Below, piece after piece: positions 43,960-51,812 of a stretch of DNA of 64,000 bases. The stretch covers positions 18,791 to 82,790 of the forward strand of contig JAFQDK010000005.1 in assembly GCA_017399305.1 (NCBI GenBank), given 5' to 3'. The first letter of the stretch is position 1, and each line of letters begins with the position of its first letter. Source of the stretch: Clostridia bacterium. Its GTDB lineage: Bacteria > Bacillota > Clostridia > Oscillospirales > CAG-272. The notes under the pieces were generated by a model. The model did not search any database. It had not been told where the DNA came from and was given only the letters and a program-made list of their open reading frames with translations. The translations under genes were made by a program, and so were the position numbers.

Positions 43960-44613
43960 TTATATACCAAGCAGCAAAGATGCTATCATAAAGTATACGC
44001 ATAAAGTTATAGTGTCGACAAGTGTTGTTATAAATGGGCTTGCCATTACAGCAGGGTCAAACCCAAGTTTGCTTGCGCTAAGCGGAAGTATTGCTCCTAT
44101 AATTTTTGAAAAAAACACCGTCAAAACAAGAGTTAGTGAAACTGCAAGTGCTACGAGTATATCTATACCTTTGCCAAATAATACACGGTCCAATGTGATT
44201 ATTTTTATAAATTCAAAAACTGCAAGACTTATTCCGCAAAGTAATGATACGTGGAATTCTTTAAGTAAGACGCGAAAAGTATCTGACAGCTTGATTTCTC
44301 CAAGCGACAGCGCACGTATAACCGTAGTTGAGCTTTGAGAACCGCAGTTCCCGCCTGTTCCCATAAGCATAGGTATAAATATTGTCAAAGCAACTTTTGT
44401 GGCTAGCGCATCTTCAAATTTTGATATCAAAAAACCTGTTATAGTTGATGTTACCATCATTAGTAAAAGCCAAGGAATACGCTTTTTAAAAAGGCTTTGG
44501 GCAGTTTTTTTTAGGTAAGGTGTGCGATGTTGAAAAGACAGTGCTTCATTATCCGCTTCCCATGTCAGCGTTTCTTCTATCATATCTGAAGAATATGACT
44601 TGTCATACAACAA
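43960..44613 (-). CDS. MgtE-type divalent cation transporter, membrane domain only
   Basis: Starts at TTG 44613 behind AAGGTGG. It encodes 217 residues with five membrane segments and the MgtE signature MGTGGNCGSQSSTTVIRAL. An acidic N-terminal tail of about 35 residues replaces the roughly 250-residue N and CBS domains of full-length MgtE. Full MgtE uses those domains as a magnesium sensor and gate, so this protein should be an unregulated or differently regulated Mg2+/Co2+ channel half. Such short forms exist in Clostridia. The reading frame is intact at both ends, so this is not an obvious truncation. It lies 17 bp after the AlaX gene on the same strand. Confidence 0.85.
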   Translation of the reverse strand: MLYDKSYSSDMIEETLTWEADNEALSFQHRTPYLKKTAQSLFKKRIPWLLLMMVTSTITGFLISKFEDALATKVALTIFIPMLMGTGGNCGSQSSTTVIRALSLGEIKLSDTFRVLLKEFHVSLLCGISLAVFEFIKIITLDRVLFGKGIDILVALAVSLTLVLTVFFSKIIGAILPLSASKLGFDPAVMASPFITTLVDTITLCVYFMIASLLLGI

Positions 44614-44630
44614 ACAGCACCACCTTTATA

Positions 44631-45770
44631 CTATTTTAAGTATACTTCTATTTCTTTACGGGTGGCAGAAACGCTGCCGCATATCATTTCGGGAGAACCA
44701 CCGCCGCGACCATGTAAAGCTTCGCCGATTTCTTTAGACTTTGCTTTAAGATCAATACTTTTACTTGCCATACAAAAAGTATATGCGCCGTCTTCGCCCG
44801 AAAATGCGGCACAAATGCCGTCGCATTTTAATACAGCACCGTTAACCAATGTACGCAAGGAAGCGACATCAAGCAGTGATGTAAAGAAAATGAGATTGCC
44901 GCTTGTTGGTAAAGTGTTTTTAATTATTTCATCTATAAGTGCGCGTCTTAGAGCGCCTGATTCGTGTTTTGTTTTTTCATTTTCGGTTTTCAAGCGTTCA
45001 ACTGCATCGAAAACTTCGCTTTGCTTGGCTGAAAGAAGATTGGATATTTTTAATACGGAAGCATACTTTTTTTGATAATCTTCAAGTGCGCGTATGCCAC
45101 AAAGCATGTGTATACGCACTCCGCCTTTATAATTTGCAAAATCAAGGAGTTTTATTACACCTATTTGTCCGCTTCTTTTTACATGCGGTGCACAGCAGGC
45201 ACAGATATCGTATCCTTCGTATTCAACAAGCCGGAGATTTTCTTCAATATCAAGCTTAGAGCGATAGGGAATCACGGCTGCTTCTTCTTTTGAAGGAAAC
45301 CATGTTTTTACTTCAAAGTCTTTTGCAACTGCTTCGTTGGCAAGTAATTCTATTTTGCGAATATCTTCTTCTGAGAGAGAACCGCTAATATCAATTGTAA
45401 CATCGTTGTCACTGAGGTGAAAACCTACGTTTTCGTATCCGAAAATGTTGTGTATGAGTCCTGAAACTATATGTTCACCACTGTGGCACTGCATGCGGCT
45501 AAGGCGTACATTTGTATCAATTTGACACTCGTATGAACCTATTTGGATAGGTTCGTTAGTATAATGCCATATTTCTCCGTTTTTTTCGTGAGTGTCAAAA
45601 ACGTATACCTCACCTATATATCCACTGTCACCAGGCTGTCCTCCACCTTCTGGAAAGAATACAGTGTGGTCGAGTCTTGTTTCAAAATGGCCGTTTTTTT
45701 CAATACATTCAAGCACATTTGCAGAGCAATTGAACATATATGAATCGATATAGTAAAGTTTTTCAGTCAT
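44631..45770 (-). CDS. Alanyl-tRNA editing protein, AlaX long type
   Basis: It encodes 379 residues with ATG 45770 behind AAAGGAA. The N-terminal half matches the AlaRS editing core: FFPEGGGQPGDSG near 35, the zinc motif MQCHSGEHIVSGLIHN (HxxxH) near 95, and the second CxxxH in CCAPHVKRSGQIG. A coiled-coil-like segment (about 240-280) and a DHHA1 domain with RGGGSPEMICGS at the end follow. It should hydrolyse Ser- or Gly-mischarged tRNA-Ala in trans. Length and the DHHA1 tail place it in the long AlaX group. It is probably co-transcribed with the short MgtE; no functional link is evident. Confidence 0.9.
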   Translation of the reverse strand: MTEKLYYIDSYMFNCSANVLECIEKNGHFETRLDHTVFFPEGGGQPGDSGYIGEVYVFDTHEKNGEIWHYTNEPIQIGSYECQIDTNVRLSRMQCHSGEHIVSGLIHNIFGYENVGFHLSDNDVTIDISGSLSEEDIRKIELLANEAVAKDFEVKTWFPSKEEAAVIPYRSKLDIEENLRLVEYEGYDICACCAPHVKRSGQIGVIKLLDFANYKGGVRIHMLCGIRALEDYQKKYASVLKISNLLSAKQSEVFDAVERLKTENEKTKHESGALRRALIDEIIKNTLPTSGNLIFFTSLLDVASLRTLVNGAVLKCDGICAAFSGEDGAYTFCMASKSIDLKAKSKEIGEALHGRGGGSPEMICGSVSATRKEIEVYLK

Positions 45771-45850
45771 AGCTATTTCCTTTTGAAAGTATTTATATGA
45801 ATTATAACACTTAAATTAGTTTTCTACAATATGTTAAGTTGTAAAATCTA

Positions 45851-45879
45851 TTGACTTGTTTTTTTTGATGAGGTATAAT
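45851..45879 (+). promoter_or_regulatory. Promoter of the cps-type phosphoregulatory genes
   Basis: TTGACT (45851-45856), a 17-bp spacer, TATAAT (45874-45879). Confidence 0.82.
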
Positions 45880-45913
45880 GTATAGAGTGTTTTTGAAAGG
45901 AAACGATGTTAAT

Positions 45914-46654
45914 ATGGAAAAAACTTTAGACTTTAAAGTCATATTCTATATGTTGCGAAAAAAGATCGTTTGGATCATTATCGCGACCGTGCTCGGTGCA
46001 TTGGGTGCATTTCTCATTTCCGAATATATGATTCCGGAAAAGTTCACTTCAAGTGCTCAGGTATATATCAGTAACAGACAAGGGCTTCAGACAGATGACG
46101 GCATTAATCTTGGTGACCTTTCTGCAGCAAGATCTCTTGCATCTACATATTGTGTTATTCTTAAGACTGATAAAGCAAAGGATTATTTGAAAGAAAAGCT
46201 CTCGTCAAATGAAGAGTATATGAGTTTGCCTGAGCGTAGTTATAATATCTCTGTTTCTGTAACTGAAGAAACAGAAGTACTTTTGGTTACCGTCAGCAGT
46301 AGAAATCCCAAAGTTTCGGCTATTGTATGTAATACAATGCTTGATGTTTCAGTAGATCTTATCAGTGAGATATTTGAGGGTGGTCGTTCACATCCTCTTG
46401 GCACTGCATATCCGAACTACAACCCAACTTCTCCTAATGTAAAAACAAATATGTTGTTAGGTGCGGTTGCGGCATGTGTGGCAGTTTGTGTACTGATTGT
46501 TCTTTGGTCAATGCTTGATAACCGCGTAAAAGATGAACAGGATTTTGTTACCAAGGTAGGAATTCCGGTTCTTGGTGAAGTTCCAAGTATAAATGATGAA
46601 TCAGAAGAAAGGGAGGGATATTATTATGCTTATTCGCAAAAAAACGACGATTAA
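45914..46654 (+). CDS. Wzz/CpsC-type polysaccharide co-polymerase and BY-kinase activator
   Basis: ATG 45914 is preferred (MEKTLDFKVIF); an in-frame ATG at 45878 lies almost on the -10. The 246 residues have membrane segments at about 20-40 and 175-197 enclosing an extracytoplasmic domain with coiled-coil character, and a conserved cytoplasmic end with VKDEQDFVTKVGIPVLGEVP, which in this family contacts and activates the tyrosine kinase. It acts in chain-length or export control of capsule or exopolysaccharide. The kinase start lies inside its last codons (29-bp overlap), giving translational coupling. Confidence 0.9.
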   Translation: MEKTLDFKVIFYMLRKKIVWIIIATVLGALGAFLISEYMIPEKFTSSAQVYISNRQGLQTDDGINLGDLSAARSLASTYCVILKTDKAKDYLKEKLSSNEEYMSLPERSYNISVSVTEETEVLLVTVSSRNPKVSAIVCNTMLDVSVDLISEIFEGGRSHPLGTAYPNYNPTSPNVKTNMLLGAVAACVAVCVLIVLWSMLDNRVKDEQDFVTKVGIPVLGEVPSINDESEEREGYYYAYSQKNDD

Positions 46655-47507
46655 TAGCCCTCTTAGTTCCAAAGACCTGTTCTGTAATATGAGCGGCGGT
46701 ACTGCGTTCAGAGTTATAGAAACATACAAGAGTATTCGTACATCCTTGATGTTTACTCTTTCTGGCGGTAAGGATAATGCAATTCTTGTTACAAGCGCAG
46801 AGCCTAACTCCGGTAAGAGTGTAACCAGCGCAAACCTTTCACTTTCGCTTTCTCAGACAGGCGCAAAAGTGTTGCTTATCGACTGTGATATGCGTAACCC
46901 TTCTCAGCAGAAGATTTTTACTCAGGAGAATACACAGGGACTTTCAAATGTTCTTGGCGGAATGAGCAAATTCGAAGATGTTGTAAAACGTGGTGTTCAA
47001 GAGAATCTTGATTTGCTTTCGGCAGGTCCGACACCTCCTAACCCTTCTGAGCTTCTTGGTTCTGACAACATGCGTGAGCTTCTTGATCTTGTAAAGTCAC
47101 AGTATGACTTCGTGTTCCTTGATTGCCCTCCGGTAGAGCTTGTTTCAGATACGTCTTCACTTCTTTTGATAGCTCCTCAGGCAATCGTTATTGCTCGTCA
47201 GAATCACGCGGTATATGATGAGGTTATTCACACTGTTGATGCTATAAAAGCTGTAGGTGGAAAGATTCTCGGTGCTATTCTTACTGACGTTCGTGAAGCT
47301 GACAAGTCATATACTTATGCCGCTGGTGCATACTCGCATTATGGTCGTTACGGATATGGCAGATATAGCCGTTATGGACGTCGTTACGGCGGTTATTACG
47401 GTTATGGTTACGGTTATGGTTACGGCTATGGTTATGGTTATGGTAATACACCGAAGAAAGCGGAACATTCCGAACAAAAAGACGGTCAGGAGAAAAACAA
47501 GAATTAA
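46626..47507 (+). CDS. BY-kinase (CpsD/CapB-like) with an extreme Tyr-Gly tail
   Basis: ATG 46626 follows GGGAGGG; an in-frame ATG further upstream lacks this RBS. The 293 residues have Walker A SAEPNSGKSVTSA (near 60), Walker A' VLLIDCDMR (near 82) and Walker B FVFLDCPPV (near 163). The C-terminal autophosphorylation cluster is unusual: 18 tyrosines in about 46 residues, ending in seven GY dipeptides, where family members commonly have a handful. A charged stretch rich in Lys, Glu and Gln follows. The kinase controls polysaccharide assembly with the upstream Wzz partner and is reset by the downstream PHP phosphatase. Confidence 0.92.
   Translation: MLIRKKTTINSPLSSKDLFCNMSGGTAFRVIETYKSIRTSLMFTLSGGKDNAILVTSAEPNSGKSVTSANLSLSLSQTGAKVLLIDCDMRNPSQQKIFTQENTQGLSNVLGGMSKFEDVVKRGVQENLDLLSAGPTPPNPSELLGSDNMRELLDLVKSQYDFVFLDCPPVELVSDTSSLLLIAPQAIVIARQNHAVYDEVIHTVDAIKAVGGKILGAILTDVREADKSYTYAAGAYSHYGRYGYGRYSRYGRRYGGYYGYGYGYGYGYGYGYGNTPKKAEHSEQKDGQEKNKN
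47391..47445 (+). repeat. Near-6-bp tandem repeat encoding (Gly-Tyr)n
   Basis: Repeated GGTTA(T/C) units with few substitutions encode the kinase tail. Unit structure permits slippage or recombination, so copy number may vary in frame. Confidence 0.8.
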
Positions 47508-47513
47508 AAAACC

Positions 47514-48266
47514 ATGAAAAACGCATATATTGATTTTCATTGCCACATATTACCCGGCATGGATTTCGACGGCACCGATGATATCAAAGAGTCGGTTGCT
47601 ATGTGCAAAACTTTGAAATCGCAGGGAGTGGCGACAATTTGCGCCACTCCTCATTTTTATCCATGGAATGATGACGTAGATGCATTTTTACAAAGACGTG
47701 AGCGCACGCTTAAAGATCTTTTATCTGCCGGTGTTGATATGGAGATCATTCCGGGGGCAGAGGTGCAGATATTCAAGTCCTTGCCTGAGTATAGAGCGGA
47801 TAGAATGTGCATTGGCGACTCAAATGTTATTATGCTTGAAATTCCGCGTCAGCGATTTGAAAATTGGATGATTGAATCTATTGAGAATACCGTGTATAAG
47901 TATTCGCTTGTTCCGGTTATCGCTCATATTGAACGATATGCATTCCCAAAAGAAATTCTACGCAGTTTTGCACAGATACCTGGTGTTGTTTTTCAGATAA
48001 CGACATCTGAATTGAAATATAACCAATCAATAAAGGGCCTTGACCTCGTATGCTCGATGGGGGTACCTGTTGTGCTTGGCAGTGATGCTCATGATATGCG
48101 TCACAGACATCCGCAGTTTGATGTGATAGGCGAAAAACTTGAAGAAAAGCCAAAGCTTTTTTCAGGAAAACTCAAAACTGCAAAAGCCATAATAAATAAT
48201 TGTTTGTATTCACAGTCGATTTTAGAAAAACTTATCAGAACTCCCCAAAAGGCAAAGGAAAAATAG
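47514..48266 (+). CDS. PHP-type tyrosine-protein phosphatase (CpsB/YwqE-like)
   Basis: It encodes 250 residues, starting six bases after the kinase stop. The PHP metal motifs are clear: DFHCHILPGMDFDG at the start, ATPHFYPW near 50, an IPGAEVQ segment near 85, VIAHIERY near 140 and LGSDAHDMRHR near 190. The family dephosphorylates the tyrosine cluster of BY-kinases. With genes 45914 and 46626 it forms the CpsC-CpsD-CpsB regulatory set. No glycosyltransferase, flippase or polymerase follows, so the regulated polysaccharide genes are elsewhere. Confidence 0.92.
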   Translation: MKNAYIDFHCHILPGMDFDGTDDIKESVAMCKTLKSQGVATICATPHFYPWNDDVDAFLQRRERTLKDLLSAGVDMEIIPGAEVQIFKSLPEYRADRMCIGDSNVIMLEIPRQRFENWMIESIENTVYKYSLVPVIAHIERYAFPKEILRSFAQIPGVVFQITTSELKYNQSIKGLDLVCSMGVPVVLGSDAHDMRHRHPQFDVIGEKLEEKPKLFSGKLKTAKAIINNCLYSQSILEKLIRTPQKAKEK

Positions 48267-48269
48267 TGT

Positions 48270-49130
48270 ATGAAAATGGCAAATAAAAAAGTCGGCATAA
48301 TGCAGATGGTCATGTGCGCAGCACTTTGGAGTATTGCAGGTCTTATAATTAAGCACATTCAGATGAATCCGATCGTTCTCGCCGGAGGCAGATCGTTGTT
48401 TGCGGCACTTTCAGTGATCGTATATATGGCGTTTACTAAGCAAAAGTTTATCGTTTCTCGTGATACCGTCATCAGCGGTGTGTTGCTGTGCGGTGTATTC
48501 ATTTGTTTTGTTGGAGCAAATAAATATACAACTGCCGCCAATGCCATAGTGTTGCAATATACAGCGCCTATTTTTGTTCTTATCTTTTCGGTGGTATTTC
48601 TGCATAAGAAACCGCGAGCGTTTGATGTTCTTGCTGTACTGCTGACCCTTGTTGGAGTGGTAGCATTCTTCCTTGGCAGTCTTAATGCCGGAAAAATGCT
48701 TGGAAATATACTTGGTGTTGTAGCAGGAATGTTTTTTGGTGGAATGTTTGTTGCAGTCGGTAATTCCAAGGGCGATGAAAAAATGAGCGGCATTTTACTT
48801 GCACATCTGTTTTGTGCGGCAATTGGTTTACCTTTTGCGGCTTTTACGGAGAATACCTTTAGCTTTAAAGGAATTGCGCTTGTAGCGGTGCTCGGCATAG
48901 TACAACTTGGTATACCGTATATTCTTTATGCGCTTGCTTCAAGCAAATGCTCAACAATCAGCTGTGTGGTAATTTCAGCAATCGAGCCGGTGCTTAATCC
49001 TATTCTGGTTGCTGTTTTCGCCGGAGAAGTGCCGGGATTACTTTCGATATTAAGCGGACTTTTCCTTATTGCGGTAATTACCGCATACAGCGTGCTAGAT
49101 GAATATTTTGAGAAAAAACAATATGCATAA
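48270..49130 (+). CDS. EamA/DMT-superfamily transporter
   Basis: It encodes 286 residues with ten predicted membrane segments in two EamA repeats (about 5-140 and 150-280). The first repeat carries SIAGLIIKHIQMNPIVLAGG and the second the SSKCSTISCVVISAIEPVLNPI motif close to the family's AL...P...P pattern. These proteins export amino acids or metabolites; the substrate cannot be told. It begins three bases after the phosphatase stop, so it may be read through from the cps-type unit. Confidence 0.88.
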   Translation: MKMANKKVGIMQMVMCAALWSIAGLIIKHIQMNPIVLAGGRSLFAALSVIVYMAFTKQKFIVSRDTVISGVLLCGVFICFVGANKYTTAANAIVLQYTAPIFVLIFSVVFLHKKPRAFDVLAVLLTLVGVVAFFLGSLNAGKMLGNILGVVAGMFFGGMFVAVGNSKGDEKMSGILLAHLFCAAIGLPFAAFTENTFSFKGIALVAVLGIVQLGIPYILYALASSKCSTISCVVISAIEPVLNPILVAVFAGEVPGLLSILSGLFLIAVITAYSVLDEYFEKKQYA

Positions 49131-49189
49131 ATAAATCACATATGCCGTCTGTGTCCAGGCGGCATTGTTAAAGAAAGAGAAGAGAAAAG

Positions 49190-50425
49190 TTGATAAAACG
49201 TCCTGAACTGCTTGCTCCTGCAGGCAATTTTGAAAAACTCAAAGCAGCAGTGCTGTACGGCGCTGATGCAGTGTATCTTGCCGGCAATGCATTTGGTATG
49301 CGTGCCGCTGCTGATAATTTTACAAATGATGAGATAGTTGCGGCTGCGGAGTATGCTCATGCATGTGGAGTAAAGGTGTATGTCACCGTTAATACAATGC
49401 CGCGCACAAATGAATATGAGGCACTTGAAGAATATGTCAGCTTTTTGGCAACAAGCGGTGTTGATGCGCTTATAATCAGTGATCTTGGTGTGCTTGCGCT
49501 TGTAAAATGCGTTGCTCCTAAAATGGAAATTCATATTTCCACGCAAGCATCGAGTGTCAGTACACAGGATGTACTTGCGTGGCGTGACCTTGGGGCAAAG
49601 CGCGTAGTGCTTGCCCGCGAGCTTACCATGAAAGAAGTAGCTGAAATATGCAAAAACAAACCTGATGACACGGATATAGAGTGTTTTATTCATGGTGCAA
49701 TGTGTGTTTCATATAGTGGTCGTTGCTTGCTCTCCAACTTTTATACGGGAAGAGATTCCAATCGCGGTGCGTGTGCACAGCCTTGTCGTTGGAATTATCG
49801 TACACTTGAAATATACGAGGAAAAACGTCCTGAACAGCCGCTTCCTCTTTATGAAGATAAAGACGGTACATTTATCATGAGTTCTCGCGATATGTGTATG
49901 ATAGAACATGTTCCCGAGCTTATAAATGCAGGAATAACAAGTTTCAAGATTGAGGGGAGAATGAAGAGCGCATACTATGCGGCAGTTGTAACAAATGCAT
50001 ATCGCATGGCAATAGACTCATATTTTGCAAATCCCCAAGAGTATAAATTTAATCCCGAATGGCTAGACGAGCTTTGCAGTGTGAGCCATCGCGACTATGC
50101 AACTGGATATTGGTTTGATCAACCGTCTGAAAGTGCCCAGGTTTGTGAGAACATGGGCTATATTAGAGAAAAGGCATATATAGCTACTGCACTTGCATAT
50201 GATGCAGAGAGCGGTTTGGCTACATTTATTCAGCGCAACAAGATAAGTCGAGGCGATAAAGCTGAGATTATTTCCCCCGGTAAAATTGGCAGAGGGTTTG
50301 TTGTTGAGCAAATTTTTTCGGAGGATGGCGAGAGTGTTGAATCTGCACCTCATCCTGCGATGGTATTTAAAGTTCGTGTACCGTTTGAGGTAAAAGAAGG
50401 CGACATTATGAGAGGAGCTAATTAA
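49190..50425 (+). CDS. U32-family protein (TrhP/YegQ-like)
   Basis: Starts at TTG 49190 behind AGAGAAGAG, giving MIKRPELLAPAGNFEKLKAA, the standard N-terminus of the family; no ATG fits. It encodes 411 residues. The U32 signature is present as FIHGAMCVSYSGRCLLSNF, followed by NRGACAQPCRW with cysteines that may bind an iron-sulfur cluster; the C-terminal beta domain has SRGDKAEIISPG. YegQ/TrhP-type members are required for 5-hydroxyuridine in tRNA wobble positions, although annotated as peptidases. Assignment among U32 subgroups is uncertain. The final TAA overlaps the uppP start. Confidence 0.9.
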   Translation: MIKRPELLAPAGNFEKLKAAVLYGADAVYLAGNAFGMRAAADNFTNDEIVAAAEYAHACGVKVYVTVNTMPRTNEYEALEEYVSFLATSGVDALIISDLGVLALVKCVAPKMEIHISTQASSVSTQDVLAWRDLGAKRVVLARELTMKEVAEICKNKPDDTDIECFIHGAMCVSYSGRCLLSNFYTGRDSNRGACAQPCRWNYRTLEIYEEKRPEQPLPLYEDKDGTFIMSSRDMCMIEHVPELINAGITSFKIEGRMKSAYYAAVVTNAYRMAIDSYFANPQEYKFNPEWLDELCSVSHRDYATGYWFDQPSESAQVCENMGYIREKAYIATALAYDAESGLATFIQRNKISRGDKAEIISPGKIGRGFVVEQIFSEDGESVESAPHPAMVFKVRVPFEVKEGDIMRGAN

Positions 50426-51303
50426 TGACGTTCTTATTTGAAATTATTAAAACTATTCTGCTTGGTATAGTTGAAGGTATCACAGAGTGGCTTCCTATAT
50501 CAAGTACCGGGCATATGATACTGTTAAACGACGTTCTTCGCTTGAATGTAAGCGAGGGATTTTGGAATATGTTTAATGTTGTCATCCAGCTTGGTGCAAT
50601 TCTTGCGGTTGTTGTGATTTACTTTAAAAAACTTTGGCCGTTTGCAAAGTCGAAGAGTTTGCAAGAGAATATGCTTTTTAACGTTGGCAGCATCGGACTT
50701 AAAAAGAATACAATGTTATTGTGGGCAAAGGTGATAGTAGCAATGCTTCCGGCGGCACTCATAGGTATACCTTTTGATGATTGGTTTGAGGAGCATCTAC
50801 ACACTTCGCCTGTTGTTGCGGCTGCATTGATTTTATACGGCATTCTGTTTATTGCAGTAGAAAAGGGAAATATGAACAAGACATTTGCAGTAGATTCTGT
50901 AGATGATATTTCTTTTAAAACTGCGCTTGGTATAGGTGTTTTTCAGGCACTTTCGTTGGTTCCCGGCACTTCGCGTTCCGGCTCTACAATTCTGGGCGCA
51001 TCTTTGCTTTCTGTATCTAGAAGTGCGGCGGCGGAGTTCTCTTTTTTCCTTGCAGTGCCGGTTATGCTCGGTGCCTCTATCATTAAGTCTTTGAAGTTTG
51101 CGCTTGAGGTTGCGAGTGGTGAGACTGTATTCGGCGGCACTGATATATTGTTTTTGCTTGTAGGATGTGCAGTTGCATTTGCTGTATCAATGGCAGCAAT
51201 AAAGTTCCTTACGGATTTTGTAAAAAAACACAGTTTCAGCGCATTTGGCGTATATCGCATCATCCTCGGTGTAATAGTTTTGATTGTTTATTTCGTAAAA
51301 TAA
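50425..51303 (+). CDS. uppP: Undecaprenyl-diphosphatase
   Basis: It encodes 292 residues, typical for UppP/BacA. Family motifs are EGITEWLPISSTGHM near 15 and PGTSRSGSTILGASLL near 185, with about seven to eight membrane segments. It recycles undecaprenyl pyrophosphate to the monophosphate carrier for peptidoglycan and polysaccharide synthesis. The ATG overlaps the U32 stop (TAATG), so the genes are coupled; mrnC follows after nine bases. Confidence 0.95.
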   Translation: MTFLFEIIKTILLGIVEGITEWLPISSTGHMILLNDVLRLNVSEGFWNMFNVVIQLGAILAVVVIYFKKLWPFAKSKSLQENMLFNVGSIGLKKNTMLLWAKVIVAMLPAALIGIPFDDWFEEHLHTSPVVAAALILYGILFIAVEKGNMNKTFAVDSVDDISFKTALGIGVFQALSLVPGTSRSGSTILGASLLSVSRSAAAEFSFFLAVPVMLGASIIKSLKFALEVASGETVFGGTDILFLLVGCAVAFAVSMAAIKFLTDFVKKHSFSAFGVYRIILGVIVLIVYFVK

Positions 51304-51312
51304 GGATATATT

Positions 51313-51693
51313 ATGGATAATAATGAACTTTTGAAAACTGCAGACGGTGCGGCGCTTGCATATCTCGGCGATTGCGTATTTGAAATGTGGGTGCGTGAAA
51401 AATTACTGAGAAGCGGCATTACAAACACCGGCGCATTGAATGAAGAGTCGCATAAATATGTTACTGCAAAAAGTCAATCGGCAGCTTTTCATCGTATAGT
51501 GAGCTTACTTACTGAAGATGAAATGGCATATTTTAAGCGTGGACGTAATTCTACCCATCTGAGCGGAGCTCGAAGTGCGAGTGGGGCAGAGTATCGCACG
51601 GCAACCGGGTTTGAATCTCTTTGTGCTGCGCTTTATCTTGAAGGAGCGCAGGAACGCTTGAAAGAATTACTCGAAAAAGCATATAACGTGTAA
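51313..51693 (+). CDS. mrnC: Mini-ribonuclease III
   Basis: It encodes 126 residues and consists of the RNase III catalytic fold only, without the double-strand RNA-binding domain. The family signature ALAYLGDCVFEMWVREKL carries the metal-binding Asp; HKYVTAKSQSAAF and the FESLCAALYLEG motif supply the second acidic site. It matures the 5' and 3' ends of 23S rRNA in Firmicutes. Last gene of the unit before a strong terminator. Confidence 0.93.
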   Translation: MDNNELLKTADGAALAYLGDCVFEMWVREKLLRSGITNTGALNEESHKYVTAKSQSAAFHRIVSLLTEDEMAYFKRGRNSTHLSGARSASGAEYRTATGFESLCAALYLEGAQERLKELLEKAYNV

Positions 51694-51727
51694 AGAAAAA
51701 AGGATTCGTACGAATCCTTTTTTCTTT
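51694..51727 (+). terminator. Rho-independent terminator after mrnC
   Basis: A long palindrome AAAGAAAAAAGGATTC-GTAC-GAATCCTTTTTTCTTT. Confidence 0.9.
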
Positions 51728-51812
51728 ACAAAAACTTTACAAAATCTTGATGATAGATTTGATATGACAAAAGTATAATAGATTTGTAAATTCTATGAAA
51801 AGGAAAAAGATT

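Noticed and set aside
47281-47546. Two His/Asn- and Ile/Thr-rich reverse frames opposite the kinase tail
   Set aside because: They are antisense readings of the GGTTAT repeat.
49142-49165. TGCCGTCTG-TGTC-CAGGCGGCA as a terminator before the U32 gene
   Set aside because: The stem has mismatches and is followed by TTGTTAAAG without a T tract; at most a weak attenuator.
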